Assembly: GCA_022410635.1 (NCBI GenBank)
Contig: JAJVDF010000044.1
Location: 3,058,444 to 3,122,443 of the forward strand
Direction of reading: 5' to 3'
Source: Tretioscincus oriximinensis
Taxonomy: Eukaryota > Chordata > Lepidosauria > Squamata > Gymnophthalmidae
Length of the DNA: 64,000 nucleotides
Shown here in pieces: positions 20,357 through 31,700 of this stretch (within the stretch, counting starts at the first letter, position 1; each line of letters begins with the position of its first letter). The notes beneath the pieces are model-generated. The model did not search any database. It was not told the origin of the DNA and saw only the letters and a list, made by a program, of their open reading frames with translations. The position numbers and the translations under genes were made by a program.

Positions 20357-20522
20357 GTTGTTGTTGTTGTTGTTGTGGTGGTGGTGGTGGTGGTGGTGGT
20401 GGTGGTGGTGGTGGTGGTGGTGGTGGTGGTGGTGGTGGTGGTGGTTCTTCTTCTTCTTCTTCTTCTTCTTCTTCTTCTTCTTCTTCTTCTTCTTCTTCTT
20501 CTTCTTCTTCTTCTTCTTCTTC
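20357..20522 (+). repeat. compound microsatellite (GTT)n-(GGT)n-(TTC)n
   Basis: About 6 GTT units, 23 GGT units (to 20445) and 25 TTC units (20446-20522) without interruption, directly at the 3' end of a SINE-2 copy. Six-frame readings give homopolymer runs and are not genes. Confidence 0.97.
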
Positions 20523-20699
20523 AAAATTGGGTTCTTCCTTCGTCCTATGTTAAAAAGGGATTAATGTGGCAAAATGAGTCTTGTTCAACAGAATGACTAA
20601 TGGAGAAAGATTAAGTATCCACTGGTAGATATATAATGAACACAGTTTGTTTGATGACATCTCCGCTGGAAGTTGGTGAGTTAAATGAACTTGATCTTC

Positions 20700-20925
20700 G
20701 AATCAGTTTGGTGTAGTGATTAGTGTGTTGCACCCTTATCTGGTAGTCTCCTGGTTTGATTCTACACTTCTCCATGAAGCCAGCTGCGTGGCTTTGGGCC
20801 AGTCATAGTTTTTCAGAACACATTCAGCTCTCCTTATTTCATAGGGTTTCCGTTGTGGAGAAAGCAACAAAAGCTATGTGCACTGGTCTTTGGTGAAAAA
20901 GACATCATAAATAAATAAATGTTGT
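20700..20925 (+). mobile_element. CORE/MIR-type SINE
   Basis: The head GTTTGGTGTAGTGATTAGTG leads to GTCTCCTGGTTTGATTC, then TCCATGAAGCCAGCTGCG, TTTGGGCCAGTCATAG and TGTGGAGAAAGCAACAAAAG. Ends with AAATAAATAAATG and GTT units. Confidence 0.85.
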
Positions 20926-23917
20926 TGTTGTTAATTAATCTCACCACCACCAGATGTATAGTTTTGCTTTTCTAAAAATGTGTCTCTGAAAGAGATTCTG
21001 GATGTTCATTTCAATCATGGGAAACATAGCCATGTAAGTCCAACTGTCAGGTTGAAATGAACTTTGAGGACTCGATAAGCTGACCAGGAGAATGTAGCAA
21101 AGAAGACAAATATGTTGACAAGGAGTGGGTGCCTCTAGCACACCAGATGCTATTGTTCATCAACTCCCATCAGTCTTAACAGCTGCCTAGTTGTCGGAGC
21201 GAATGAGAGTTGAATGTAGTTTCTTGTGCACTAAATGTCACTCATTTTTGCTGCAAATTTATCTTGTTTACCACAAATGTGGTGGCAGAAGGACATATTT
21301 TGCAAAGGATGCTGAGGTTTGTTGGGTCTAGTTTTGGGGAGAGGAAGACCTGATTTGCACTTGGCTACAAAGTGATCTAAGATGCCTTCTGTCCACATGG
21401 TACAGCCACTGCTGTGGCCTTGCTAGCCTGGAATGGCATGTGGATAACAGGCCCCATAGACCATTTTCTGTGCAGAATAAGGCCAAGGGCAAATTAGACC
21501 TAAGATAACTTGAGCATAAACATATCCAAGATACTTTTTTGACGCCTTCTTTGTGATTTCCCAATACAGGAGGGAAAGTTACCTCTATCTTACTTCATCG
21601 TTTGGATGAAAATGTTCAACCTTTGAGTGGTATTCATGCAAATATCTTTATGATTATAGATGTGTGCTTGCAGAAAGAAGTCAGTGAAATAGTGTATGCA
21701 GTCCTAGCTCTAGATGGTTGTTTGGGACAAGCAGTTTTTCTTAAAGAGTCTCACTCATCATTGAGNATTATTGCTTGGATCCAAATACCCAAGCTCCAGA
21801 TGGCTGGCTTTTAAATGCATGGCACAGGTTCTTTGATCAATTTATAGTCTCTCTTAAAAAAAGAAAACAATCCCTTGCACAATTTGCAAATTCATTGGAA
21901 AATCATTAAACACTCCATGTATTCACAAGGAAGGGAGGTTAGGTGCGGATATATATTTATTGGGGCATGGGGCTAATGTGAAACAGAAGATACAAAAGGC
22001 TACCAATTGTAATTGGGTATCTTGAGTTCTCTTCTCACTCTTGCAGGCTAAAGTGTTGTTAGTCACCATATTTGTTGGAATGAAGTTTTTGGAACAACAG
22101 CTGATTTAGAGTGTCTGAGAAGGAATAAAGAACAAAAGAGGAAACATGAAGATTGCAGACTATGGCTTGCTCCNGATGAGATATTGCCACTAGAATGATA
22201 GTTATATGAGGAAGAATCTGCCTCACGTGCTCATGGAGTTTCAGTAATCCATTCACTAAAAAGTGCTGTTACCCTGGATTTTCTTGACAATACTTACAAG
22301 CTGCTATCAGAATGAACTTCTCTTTTCTCCAAAGGGTATGGTGTGTGTGTACACGAATGGGCGAAAATTCAGCCAGGATTCAAGCAAGGCATGCACACTT
22401 GACTGAGATTCAAGCTAAGACATGAGTATTGGAGTTCAGATATACAAGGGGATAGGGAAGAGCAAATAATTGTGGAAATGTGTACACAAATTCTCGGGGG
22501 TGTAATGGAATGGGAATTCAATTCCTCTTGGATACATCAGCTCCTCACTATGATAACACAGAAAGCTGAGGAGGGACAGGAAACTGGGTTATTCCGGACT
22601 TAAAATAAATTCTGGATTTAAACAGTTAGTCTGTAGGAGGCCTAAGTTTGCCCATTTGCCACAGCCTTCATTGGAGAGCGACAGTGACTGAGCTGCTGTA
22701 CCGACATGTACTTCAGAACTGCAGATGGATTAAATGTACACGTTAGAACAGGAGCTGAACAAAATTGTGTTTCTGCTTTAGCTGAGAGAGAAAGGCAATA
22801 CAGGCCCTTTCTCAACTGGATCTTATTGTGGTGCTGATAATGACAGACTCTGCCCTGTATTTGTAATAGTCTGCATTAGCATGTGGATAGCAGATTGCTG
22901 TTCCAGGATATGATCCATATTAAGGCCCAGTGCAGAAAGAACCTTAGTCAACGTAGGATGTGACTAAGAGGACAGCATTAATTGTACTCACTGGTGAACA
23001 TTCTGAGGATGTTCTAAGAACTGCTATTTCTAGTTTCACACCAGAAATTGCACATCAGTATGACAAATTGTGGTACAAATTGGCCTGACCTCACTGTATG
23101 GGAGTGACTGGAAAACAAAATACGTCTCCAGAAGAAAGCAAAGGCAAAGCACTTCTGTTTTTATCAAGAAAACAGCACAATGATGACAACAGAAGCCACT
23201 TCTCCTGCAACTGGTATAGTTGGACTTCTGTTTCTATCAACCTTGGAAGCACTGCAAGAGGGAACTACACTGGTGATTACTGATCCCACACTTTACTCCC
23301 TTCTAGTGAACCTTTGACTATTTGGGAAAAGTGCGAGCATAGATAAGATTGATTTTAATTTCCTTGGTGTTAGTATTCCCCATATAATAACCTTTCCTGC
23401 TCATATCAATGACCATTCCTTCCTGGTCATGGAAAGACTGTTGCCTCTTAGGATGCATGAATAGTTATGCTGCAGGAGAAAGTAAAGTGAAGAAGATGCA
23501 AGCCAGACATTCTGGTCTAAACCTGCCTTGACCCACCACTCCTTGCAACAACTGGGTCTGGGAAAGGTGTGCCTATTATATGTGCATGGGCAGATTCACA
23601 CTGTATGCATTTCCCACTATAGAATATACTGACTTGCTCTGCATGAACCTCCCAGAAGCTGTCCATGCCATCGCCAGACGTCCTGTAAATGGCTTTTAGG
23701 TGGTACGTGCAAGGAAAGTAAATACAAGGACTGGTTAGGGAACAACTCTGGCTGCTTGGGTAATGGTGGGTTGATTGGCTGTATAGATGTTCAGTTCTCA
23801 CCAATTGCTGGTATCATTTTCCAAGCCAAGTTTGGAAACGATATTTACTTGGGAAAAGGCCAAAGCTTGGTAACCTCAGGTTTAGAATATTACCCCTTGG
23901 ATTTGTTCTGGAAGGGG
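20926..23917. other. mostly unassigned; two degraded family P fragments
   Basis: 21370-21490 (GGAATGGCATGTGGATAACAG, GTGCAGAATAAGGCC) and 22830-22955 (AGCATGTGGATAGCAG, ATTAAGGCCCAGTG) are diverged family P halves. Short ORFs here show no recognisable domain. 22235-22270 (CCATTCACTAAAAAGTGCTG) may be a family Y edge. Confidence 0.45.
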
Positions 23918-23954
23918 CAGTGCTTTTTTTCTAGAAAAAAAGGTGATGGTACTA

Positions 23955-24170
23955 ATGCTGGCGAGGGGGGGGGCGGCGTTAGCGGCAGCGGGGGCGGGGC
24001 GGCAGCGTTAGTGGTGGCATTGGTGGCGGCGGACGGTGACAGCGGGCATTGGTGGCGGTGTTGGCGGCGCCGGCGGTGGTGTTGGCGGGGGGCGGTATTA
24101 GCGGGGGCGGGGGCGGCATTAGCGGGGCCGGGGGGCCGGGGGGTGTTAGCGGGGGCGGCACTAGTGAAGG
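23955..24170 (+). repeat. G-rich degenerate minisatellite
   Basis: About 200 bases built from degenerate GGCGTTAGCGGGGGC-like units, with GTTAGC/ATTAGC recurring and G-runs of 4-9. Very GC-rich compared with its AT-rich surroundings. The flanks (TCTAGAAAAAAAGGTGATGG on the left, CACTAGTGAAGGAGAATTC on the right) look like the interior of one dispersed repeat, so the array probably expanded inside it. Confidence 0.8.
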
Positions 24171-24474
24171 AGAATTCACCACTTTCTGTGACAGGTTATT
24201 CCACTGCGGCTCACTCTTACCTAGTCCTAAACAATTTGGAACTGTGATACCTTAAAGCTGATCTCCCTTGTTATACATAAACAAGAGAGTTCTGAAATCA
24301 TACAGAAAGGTGCTTCTGCCAGTCCCATAATATACAGAATACTATCTTAGGCTGTATCTATACTTAGGTCTCTATTAAAACCTTCTCTATATAGCCAAGC
24401 ATTTCCTGGGTGAAACTTTATTCTTTTCCTTGGCCTATCCAGTTTTTAATTTGATTTTAATGGGTGATGTTTAG
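24171..24474. other. unassigned sequence
   Basis: Nothing recognised beyond the repeat edge at 24171-24200. Confidence 0.35.
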
Positions 24475-24672
24475 AACATAAGAACATAAGAGGAGCTGTG
24501 CTGAATGGGGCTGGAACTCATCTAGTTCAGCATTCTGTCTCATACAGAGTCCCACCAATTGCACCTGGGCAGTCTGGATCAGAAGAAGGCAAAGTCTGCA
24601 ACTGTTCTCAACAACCTGCAAATAGCACTTCACGAATCCTGCCTGTTACTCCATCTCGGAGGCAGTATTAAC
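24475..24672 (-). mobile_element. CR1-A 3' terminal fragment
   Basis: AGAACATAAGAACATAAGAG, then the reversed 3' UTR words CAGCATTCTGTCTCATACAG, CACCTGGGCAGTC and GAATCCTGCCTGTTACTCC. Confidence 0.88.
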
Positions 24673-24861
24673 GGCGTACACCCTTTGCATGTGTTTGCTT
24701 TTACCCTTGTTTTCAATCTTTCTTCTAAACTGTTTTTGAGATTTTATTTTTTTACAGGCGAAGGGTTATTTTAAATAAATCAATCAATCAATAAAAGAAA
24801 AACTTTAATTACATGCAAGATGTAAAACAGCAAAGGCTGAAACCCTCGTATGTGAAACTCC

Positions 24862-25228
24862 TTAAAACTGATGGGTAAAAAAGTGAGAACAGACAAAGGA
24901 AAGTATTTTTTCACCCAGAGGGTCATCGGCCTGTGGAGTTTACTTCCTGAAGAGGTGGTGGTAGCTAACAGCTTGGATAGCTTCAAGACAGGACTAGACA
25001 GGTTTATGGACACCAAGGGTATAAATGGGTACTAGGATGGATGTCTGGATGTTGCCTCCGGGATGGAGCAATAGGCAGGACTCCTGAGATGTCATTTGCA
25101 AGGAGTCATGAACAAGTGCATATTTTCTCTCCTCTGTTCAGACAGCCCAGGTGCCTCTGTGTGAGACAGAATGCTGGACTAGATGGCTCTGGCCTGATCC
25201 AATATGGCTCTTATGTTCTTATGTTCTA
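24862..25228 (+). mobile_element. CR1-A 3' end
   Basis: Carries the last ORF2 codons (KYFFTQRVIGLWSLLPEEVV, frame from about 24900) and the 3' UTR, and ends CTTATGTTCTTATGTTC at about 25228. It lies head to head with the minus-strand fragment at 24475. Confidence 0.9.
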
Positions 25229-25956
25229 ACCAACAGGCAGGCTTTGAACTGATGTGTCTTTAAGGACAAAAGGCCATTCCGATCAAGCTGGTTGTGTAGT
25301 GTGGAACAGATAAAAGTTAAAAAAATGATCACACTTTATAGCACAAGTACCTAGAGGGAAGTCTGCAGGTGTTAATGTCAACCTTCTTTTCTTCAGCTTA
25401 TGAAATGCCACAGTATTTCAGCTCTGTCCATACCACCTTTTTCTCTTCTTGGATTCTCTTGACACTTTCTTACTCACATCTTTCAAAATTAACTTGGCAC
25501 ATTATTTTCTGCCATCATATCCTCTCGGTACAGAATCAGGGAGCGTATCTGACAAAAGAGGCCAAAAGGAAAAAAAAATGGAGTCGGGTTGAATCTGTTT
25601 ATAGTTGGATAAAAACATCAAGGTTCACAGAGATTGTAAATACTGTATGAACGGTATGTATTTTAAAGCCTACAGGGCCCCAGATACTGGAAAACAGCCC
25701 AGCGAAAGCCTGTCAATTGAAAAAAGGAAAACAGTGGTAGTACCTGTTTGCTCTGCTTGACTACTTAGATATTATAGTAATCAGAAGCAGAGTACGGACG
25801 TCTAGTTGCTGGGAACTTTCAACAAACGTGATTTTGCAAAGTGAAACCATGCTGTACATTGTTGCAGGTGCTATTTTATAGGGCCAGAAATACCTTACAG
25901 GAAAGTATGATTAGGTATTTGTAATGCTAACAACCATTTTTTCTGACCCCAAATAA
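25229..25956. other. unassigned sequence
   Basis: No repeat or gene recognised. The open stretch at 25369-25650 has no domain features. Confidence 0.35.
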
Positions 25957-26425
25957 ATCATAAGTAATAAAAGGTGTGTGGGAGAGTTCAGCATTCCGAG
26001 GTTATAATGTCTAGTGACAGGGCTCAGAACTTTGGCAGCCTCTGGAGATCAGAGTCCTGGATTGGAAACTGGCTAAAAGACAGAAAACACAGGTAAGTAA
26101 CAAATGGACAGTTCTCTGGGTGGAAAGGTGTGAGAAGTGGAATACCCCAGTACTGGGAAGGAAAGGAAGGAAGGAATGGATAAAAGATGGAAGGGAAGGG
26201 AAGAAGATAAAGAAGAAAAAATAAAAAAGGAAAGGAAGAAGGAAGAAAGGAAAAGGAAACGGGAAGAAAGAAGGAACGAAACAAAGCAACACCAAGTGAA
26301 AGTGGGATGGGTGGGGGCAAAGGAGGGAGGGGCGTGTGTGACTGGAGGCATGGATGGCTGTAAGGGAAGGAGGGGCTACCGAATGTTGCATTAAAGTAAC
26401 ACAATGGGCTAATTCCATAAATAAA
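25957..26425 (+). mobile_element. composite repeat, copy 1 (head + CR1 RT piece + purine tract + tail)
   Basis: Order: a unique head (AAGTAATAAAAGGTGTGTGG, GGGCTCAGAACTTTGGCAGCC); a plus-strand CR1-A RT piece at 26053-26157 (TCCTGGATTGGAAACTGGC, ATGGACAGTTCTCTGGG); a GGAA-rich purine tract at 26155-26283; and a tail (GGCATGGATGG, AACACAATGGGCTAATTCC). The same four-part order recurs at 42379-42958, so the whole composite has been copied as a unit. The long pyrimidine-strand ORFs here are artefacts of the purine tract. Confidence 0.7.
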
Positions 26426-26689
26426 TAAATAAATGCATGGGCAGGTAAATCCACTCTCTTCTCTTCAACAAGCTACAAAATGTGTTCTTTGGTGTATCAA
26501 GATTACCCTTTATCCCTGATGTCTACAAAGATTTGTATAACTAGAGGATGACATTAAACAGTAGTACTTGCCCTTTGCAAACGTAATGTGTGCTCTGCTT
26601 ATGCAAGGCATGGGGAAATGGGGAGGAAGACTTCCCATTTGGCCCACATGGGTGGATTTTTCAGCTTTTAATTATATTAGAAATTCTGC

Positions 26690-26975
26690 AGGCACAGTTA
26701 GCTCAGTTGCTAAGGAATCTGTCTCTCACCTGGGAAATGAGGTTTCGAAGCCCTGTGTGGGACGTGGGGAGGGCTGAGCACCTTCCACTAGCCTGTAGCT
26801 CTAGCCAACCCAGCTGTTCGAAAGCATGAATGCAAGAAATTGCAACTGACTGCAGGTAGATACATGGGAAACACCACAGCCTGATGAGGCAGATAGAATG
26901 TCAGCCTTCAGGCAAAATACCCTTGTAAGCCGCTTTGAGTCTCTTTGAAAGGTGAGAAAAGCAGGTATAAGAACC
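26690..26975 (+). mobile_element. SINE-2, near full length
   Basis: The head GGCACAGTTAGCTCAGTTGC carries the A-box and GAGGTTTCGAAGCCCTG the B-box. The body and tail GTAAGCCGCTTTGAGTCTC and GCAGGTATAAGAACC are intact. Followed by a degenerate TTGTTC-rich tail to about 27050. Confidence 0.88.
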
Positions 26976-29344
26976 TCCCCCTCCTTCTTGTTGTTCTTGT
27001 TGTTCTTGTTCTCTTCTTGTTCTTCTGGGTTTTGTTTTTGTTTGTCTTCTCTTTGGTTTTATCACATTCTGACTGTGACAACACCTGATGTTTTATCTGC
27101 TTTCTGTAAGAATCACAGAGAAAAGAGCCTTCCTGTTCTTTTCCTGTGGACTTCTACTTTCCCACATGGAACTATGGTGTATTTGGATACTTCTGCACTG
27201 AATTCACTTCTGCTACAAGAACCAGTCATAGGGGAAGGGTTGAGAGAAAAGAGAGTCTGCTTGTGGGCACTTGCATATCATCTCCAGCCTTGCTCTCTCC
27301 AGCAAGTCACCCAGTGCCGTGACAATGGCAGCATGGCTATGAACAAGCCCAGGAGGGATGTATGTCTTTAGCCTTTTACTCTGTCTCTGAACAGCACTGT
27401 GAGGGATCTTCCATGCTCTGGCCCTGGATCCCAGCCTGCGTGCAATGAGCAGCCTATGGCCTCATGGGGAGCCTGTGTCAGCTCTGGGGTTTGGACCAGC
27501 TGAGCTAACTTGTACTTAGTAGATTTGCCTAGGAAAGCACAGGCTGCCTACCTTTTTCTTGTTAGTCTCCAAGATGTTAAAAGACCCGCAAGTCAAGTTT
27601 GAACAAAAGTTTTGATTTTCTGATTTAATATTTTTAAACCTTTTATTAATGTGGATGATGATAATGAAGTCTTCTGTTACCTGCCCTGGGACCAATGGTG
27701 AAGGGTGGGACATACTGTATATTGCTTGCACGAAACTAAGTAACTAACTAGTAACTAAGTAACTAACACGTAACTGACTGACTGACTGAATAAATGACTG
27801 AATGAATAAACAAACAAATAAATCAGTTTATGGCTGCTCCTGTCAAGTCTCAAGAGATATAGCCTAAATGTTTCCACTTTTATTTCCACTTGCTCTTATT
27901 CTGTTTCAGAGGGTTGCTGTCCATGTGCCATTCCTGGGCTAGCCCAGGCTCCTTAGATCCCTTCGTGGAATAGAATAAGGCCAAGTACCAGTCAGGCTCT
28001 ATAAGGTGACCAGTCAATTGGAATAGGGATACAGATCATCTTATCATAAACAAGCATTTCCCTGTAAGGATAGGTGATCTCTTCATGTATGTGGGCAGCC
28101 AGAAAAGAAAGTCTTTTATTCTATGATAAACGGAAATGTGGCTTCAAAGGGCCCCCTAAGGCTCAATGTCACAAATACTTCTCCTTCAAACTGGAAAACA
28201 GACATCTTCATAACCCAAATGTGTGAGAACTGAGGCCTCCTCCACACGATACTTTCCTCCCTGATTCTTACTGCGCTGTTCCATCATCATGATTCTTCTG
28301 CCATATGTGCATACAGAGTGTTTGACATTTATCATTATGCATGAGTAATTAATCAGCTAATTGATCATTTTTCTCTGATACCTTTGTGAAACAGATNGCA
28401 GTCCCTTCTTCAAGCCTTCATGTGTTGCTTTCTTATCAGAGAAGGCAGGAAGTCTTACGTGAAGAGAGACAAGGCAATGAGATTTTCATTCCATTCCACT
28501 TCCTTGTTAGTCAGGTGGTTAGTGAGGGCAGAGAAACAAAATTGCTACTGAGCATGTCTCAGAACTTTCCTTCCTCATTTAATCAGCAGCTCTGCCCATG
28601 AGGACTGAAAAGGCTTCTCTTTTGTTTGTGAAAGGAACATGGTGCATATGATGGACCTTGGGATTGGGTGCTTTTGGATGTTAACACATTTAAGGTTTTT
28701 AATTGGCTGTGTGGAGGTGGTTTGAGATAGGTCTGGTGAAGCAGTATTATCTTCTAGAATCCTCCTAGAAAAGACTATTAATAAATCCTGTCAACATCCT
28801 TTCTTCATGATCCTTACTGCTGAAATTAAATGATATCAAGAACAATACAATAAATACTTTGCATGATAATATTAGGTTTTCTCAGTGAAGTTAATCTGCA
28901 AATGATTCTTCATGTCCTTATATAAATAAAATTAATGGGGGAAAAAACTAAAAAATATTTTAATGTATTTATTTATTGGTTATTTTTTTTTACTTTTTCC
29001 TAGCTCAAAAAGGAGCTTGAGGCATATGACAACAACAACAACATAAAGTGTAAAAGTAAAAGATGAAAGCTATTTAAACCGATCGCTAGAAATCTTAACA
29101 CATCTGAATTAACGCCACACCAGGCGAAAACTTCCCAACCAGCACAGAGGCCAATTAAAATATCGGGAGAGAAATTAGTCTTTTGATCTTTGTGGAAAGC
29201 TTCGCAGCATGGGGGCTTGTCTTAGAGTGCTTGATGTACCATTTCATAAGTGTAGAATGGGTTTTGGAGAAAGCTTTGCAGAGGAGGGGCATAGGATAGA
29301 TTTGCTTTCAGATACTTGCCTCCCACCACAGGGCAAGGATACTC
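26976..29344. other. mostly unassigned; small PLE2, L2 and family P pieces
   Basis: 27530-27592 has the PLE2 words GCTGCCTACCTTTTTC and TTGTTAGTCTCCAAG. 27612-27740 looks like an old L2-like tail (CTGCCCTGGGACC). 27725-27825 is rich in CTAAGTAA/ACTGACTG. 27910-28000 has family P words (GTGGAATAGAATAAGGCC). 28960-29090 ends in AACAACAACAAC. No gene seen. Confidence 0.45.
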
Positions 29345-29500
29345 TAAGGCTGCTTTCACACTAAGGGTTGAAAATGGCTGTGTTGCTCTGTGTTGGGCAC
29401 ACCCTCGATCAAATCTGAATGGGAAATGCTGGTGCCATATGCAGTTTGCATGGGCACTCATTTTCTGAGCAGATTTCACTCTTAAAACCATCACAAGTGT
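29345..29500 (+). repeat. Family Z repeat fragment
   Basis: GCTGTGTTGCTCTGTGTTGGG and GGAAATGCTGG with CAGTTTGCATGGGCAC parallel 31475-31555. Confidence 0.55.
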
Positions 29501-29514
29501 CGCTTAACATACTG

Positions 29515-29597
29515 TATATACTCAAGTATAAGTCTAGTTTTTCAGCACACTTTTAATGCTGAAAAAAGCCCCCCCCCCCCGACTTATACTTGAGTGC
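29515..29597. repeat. short palindromic element around a 12-C run
   Basis: The left arm ACTCAAGTATAAGTC with TTTTTCAGCA pairs with TGCTGAAAAA and GACTTATACTTGAGT. A 12-C run (29569-29580) interrupts the right arm. Probably a non-autonomous DNA element. Confidence 0.65.
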
Positions 29598-29845
29598 AGT
29601 TTGGGTGTTCTCCACTCTCTTCCACTCCCCTGGAGCTGCCTCGGCCTTCTCCCTCCTTGCCACAGGGGGGACTACACTTCCCAGCCTGCTCCAGTGTCTT
29701 TCCTCCTCAAGCCTGCACAGTTGTACGTGGGCAGTTGCTGCTGCCTTTGCTGCCTCCCTCTGGCCCAGTGCCTGAGGTGGGTTTCAGTAGCACCCCCAGT
29801 GTGCAGGCGCCAGAGGAGAGTGTGGCAGCAGCAGAAGTTATTATC
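29598..29845. other. GC-richer unassigned stretch
   Basis: Open readings of 60-160 codons pass through here into the ATTT repeat, but no domain, splice structure or family is recognisable. Confidence 0.35.
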
Positions 29846-29848
29846 TAT

Positions 29849-29887
<39 letters not shown>

Positions 29888-30050
29888 TACTTATACCCCG
29901 CCCTATACCCGAAGGTCTCAGGGCGGCAAAAACAGTAAAACATCAATACAAAAATTAAAAAAGTATAAAACAATATTAAAAGTAGGGATAGAGATGGCAT
30001 TTCTTCAGCCAAAGGCCAGGCAAAATATCTATCTGGTGAGGTGAGGGCAA
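29846..30050 (-). mobile_element. L2-like LINE 3' end
   Basis: An ATTT-rich tail, then CTTATACCCCGCCCTATACCC and GAAGGTCTCAGGGCGGC, reading on the minus strand as a LINE end (GGGTATAGGGCGGGGTATAA). CAAAGGCCAGGC near 30010 is shared with 14316-14545. Truncated before any RT domain. Confidence 0.7.
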
Positions 30051-30290
30051 TGTGGTATCAGAGCCTATCTGCTGCCAGCATCCTTTACATGTGCTTGATC
30101 ATTCCGGCTTGGGGCCCAAGAAGGGCCCNCCAGGAGCCTCCAGCATGCAGCCCTGAGGACTGCGTGGCCCCACAGGAGGTTGCAGGCCCCAGGGGAGGAC
30201 GGGCATCTTGGATGGGCACNGTGTTTTNTGNCTGCTTGTGCTGTGCTGAATTCATATGCAACTTTGCAAAGATTGACTTCTTCCACAAAG

Positions 30291-30507
30291 TCAATTTCAG
30301 AGAAATAGCCGTGTTAGTCTAGCAGAAAGTCCAGCAAAGGAGCTAGCAGCACTTTGAGACTAACTTGAGAAAAGTGGTTGGCATAAGCTTTCGTAGACAC
30401 GTCTAATTCTTCAGATGCATCTGAAGAAGTAGACCTGTCTATGAAAGCTTATGCCAACCACTTTTCTCAAGTTAGTCTCAAAGTGCTGCTAGCTCCTTTG
30501 CTGGACT
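30291..30507 (-). mobile_element. PLE1 copy 3, pure fold-back
   Basis: Two inverted PLE1 ends meet at GATGCATC (about 30414-30421) with no internal sequence. Flanked by the 13-base direct repeat TTCTTCCACAAAG (30278-30290 and 30508-30520). The left end has the long tail and the right end is the short form. Hammerhead-like motifs lie on the minus strand at 30381-30418 and on the plus strand at 30417-30454; they share two bases. Confidence 0.92.
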
Positions 30508-30906
30508 TTCTTCCACAAAGGGTCTCCTACCGGGTGGGTGGAATCATGATGAAGCCTCTGCCATACAAGGCAACGAAGCTTGTGTTGTCTTCTTGGCTCC
30601 CACCAGCAAAAGGAGAGGTTGCTGNTGTTTTCTTTCTTTTTTTGGTGTTTTCCAACATCAGCATGTAATACCTCTTCTTCCAATGGGAAGCTGCCTGGAG
30701 CCCTGATGTCTGTCATGCTGTCGCAAAGCTTGGATATGGTGAGAAAACACCAGTCAGCCAGGACTTCAGAATCACAGCTTGCTGACATGTGTGACAGAGA
30801 TATTTTGGTTGTTTGTGCATGGATTATTGAGGTAATATGATTGGACAGGAGATTGCTTTATGCTGGGTTTAAAACCCACTTCAGATTTTGCCATGTAGTG
30901 TGGAAG

Positions 30907-31111
30907 TAGGCTGACCAGATGACCCCTTTTGGGGGGTGTTGAAAACCCGTTTTGGGGGTGCCTTCCAGTTTTTTCTGAGGAAANTTTTTTAAAAAACAAA
31001 AACAATTTTGAAAAAAATATTTTTTGAAAATCTTTTTCCTCAGAAAAAACTGGGAGGCAGCCCAAAAATGGGTCTTCAACTCCCCCCAAAAGGGGTCATC
31101 TGGTCAGCCTA
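30907..31111. mobile_element. Family R palindromic MITE (~205 bp), TA-flanked
   Basis: Arms of about 78 bases: TAGGCTGACCAGATGACCCC at the left is mirrored by GGGGTCATCTGGTCAGCCTA at the right, and pairing continues inward through CAGTTTTTTCTGAGGAAA. The terminal TA on both sides fits a TA target duplication as in Tc1/mariner elements. GAAG outside both ends is an alternative longer duplication. Confidence 0.85.
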
Positions 31112-31464
31112 GAAGGGATCAATGAGCGTTGTACTGAGAAATAACCCACAAAATCTCTGGCTCAGCAAACTCATATAAAGCGAACTCTCTTACAAATGCA
31201 TACAGAAGTACCCTGTTGTTATCTGTCTGATTGCAAAAAGCCTCAGAGAGAAGTCTGTTGTGCTGTTTATTAAAACAAAGGAAATGAAAGACTTTCCAAA
31301 GCGTCTNGTGTTTTGAATGCAAAAGAACAGCGGCTGCTTGGTACAGAATGGAAGGTTTCACGAGGCCTGAGATTGTAGTCACACCCTACATTTTAATTCA
31401 GATCCAGTGCACATTCCTTATGAGTGGAAAAACANATCAGTAAAGTGAATAAGTAATGCCAAGT

Positions 31465-31700
31465 GCTAAAGCTGTGTGGCTCTGTGTTGGGTGTACACAC
31501 TTTCCATTTAATCTGAATGGAAAGCACTTTCACCACAGGCAGTTTGCATGGCCACACATCTCTGAATGGAGTTTGCTCAGTGCAATTTAATGCAATTAGC
31601 ATTAAGTGCATTCTGGTGATGGTTTTGCCCTGTGCTCTGACTGGACAGCAAGTGTTCAATGGAAAGGCAGTTCTTGGGAAAAGATCTCTTCCTTTCCCCC
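31465..31700 (+). repeat. Family Z repeat
   Basis: The longest plus-strand copy: GCTGTGTGGCTCTGTGTTGGG, CAGTTTGCATGGCCACAC, GCATTAAGTGCATTCTGG. Homologous to 6370-6610 (reverse). Confidence 0.55.

Noticed and set aside
20327..20596. Open frames rich in lysine, histidine, valine or phenylalanine
   Set aside because: They are translations of the GTT/GGT/TTC microsatellite.
23756..24247. 163-codon plus-strand frame and antisense proline-rich frame
   Set aside because: The length is created by the G-rich minisatellite, which has few stop codons.
26011..26454. Three overlapping minus-strand frames of 92-147 codons
   Set aside because: They read the pyrimidine strand of the purine tract and an antisense CR1 piece.
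30041..30322. GC-rich open frames near 30.1 kb as a host exon
   Set aside because: Several Ns, no recognisable domain, and bounded by an L2-like tail and a PLE.
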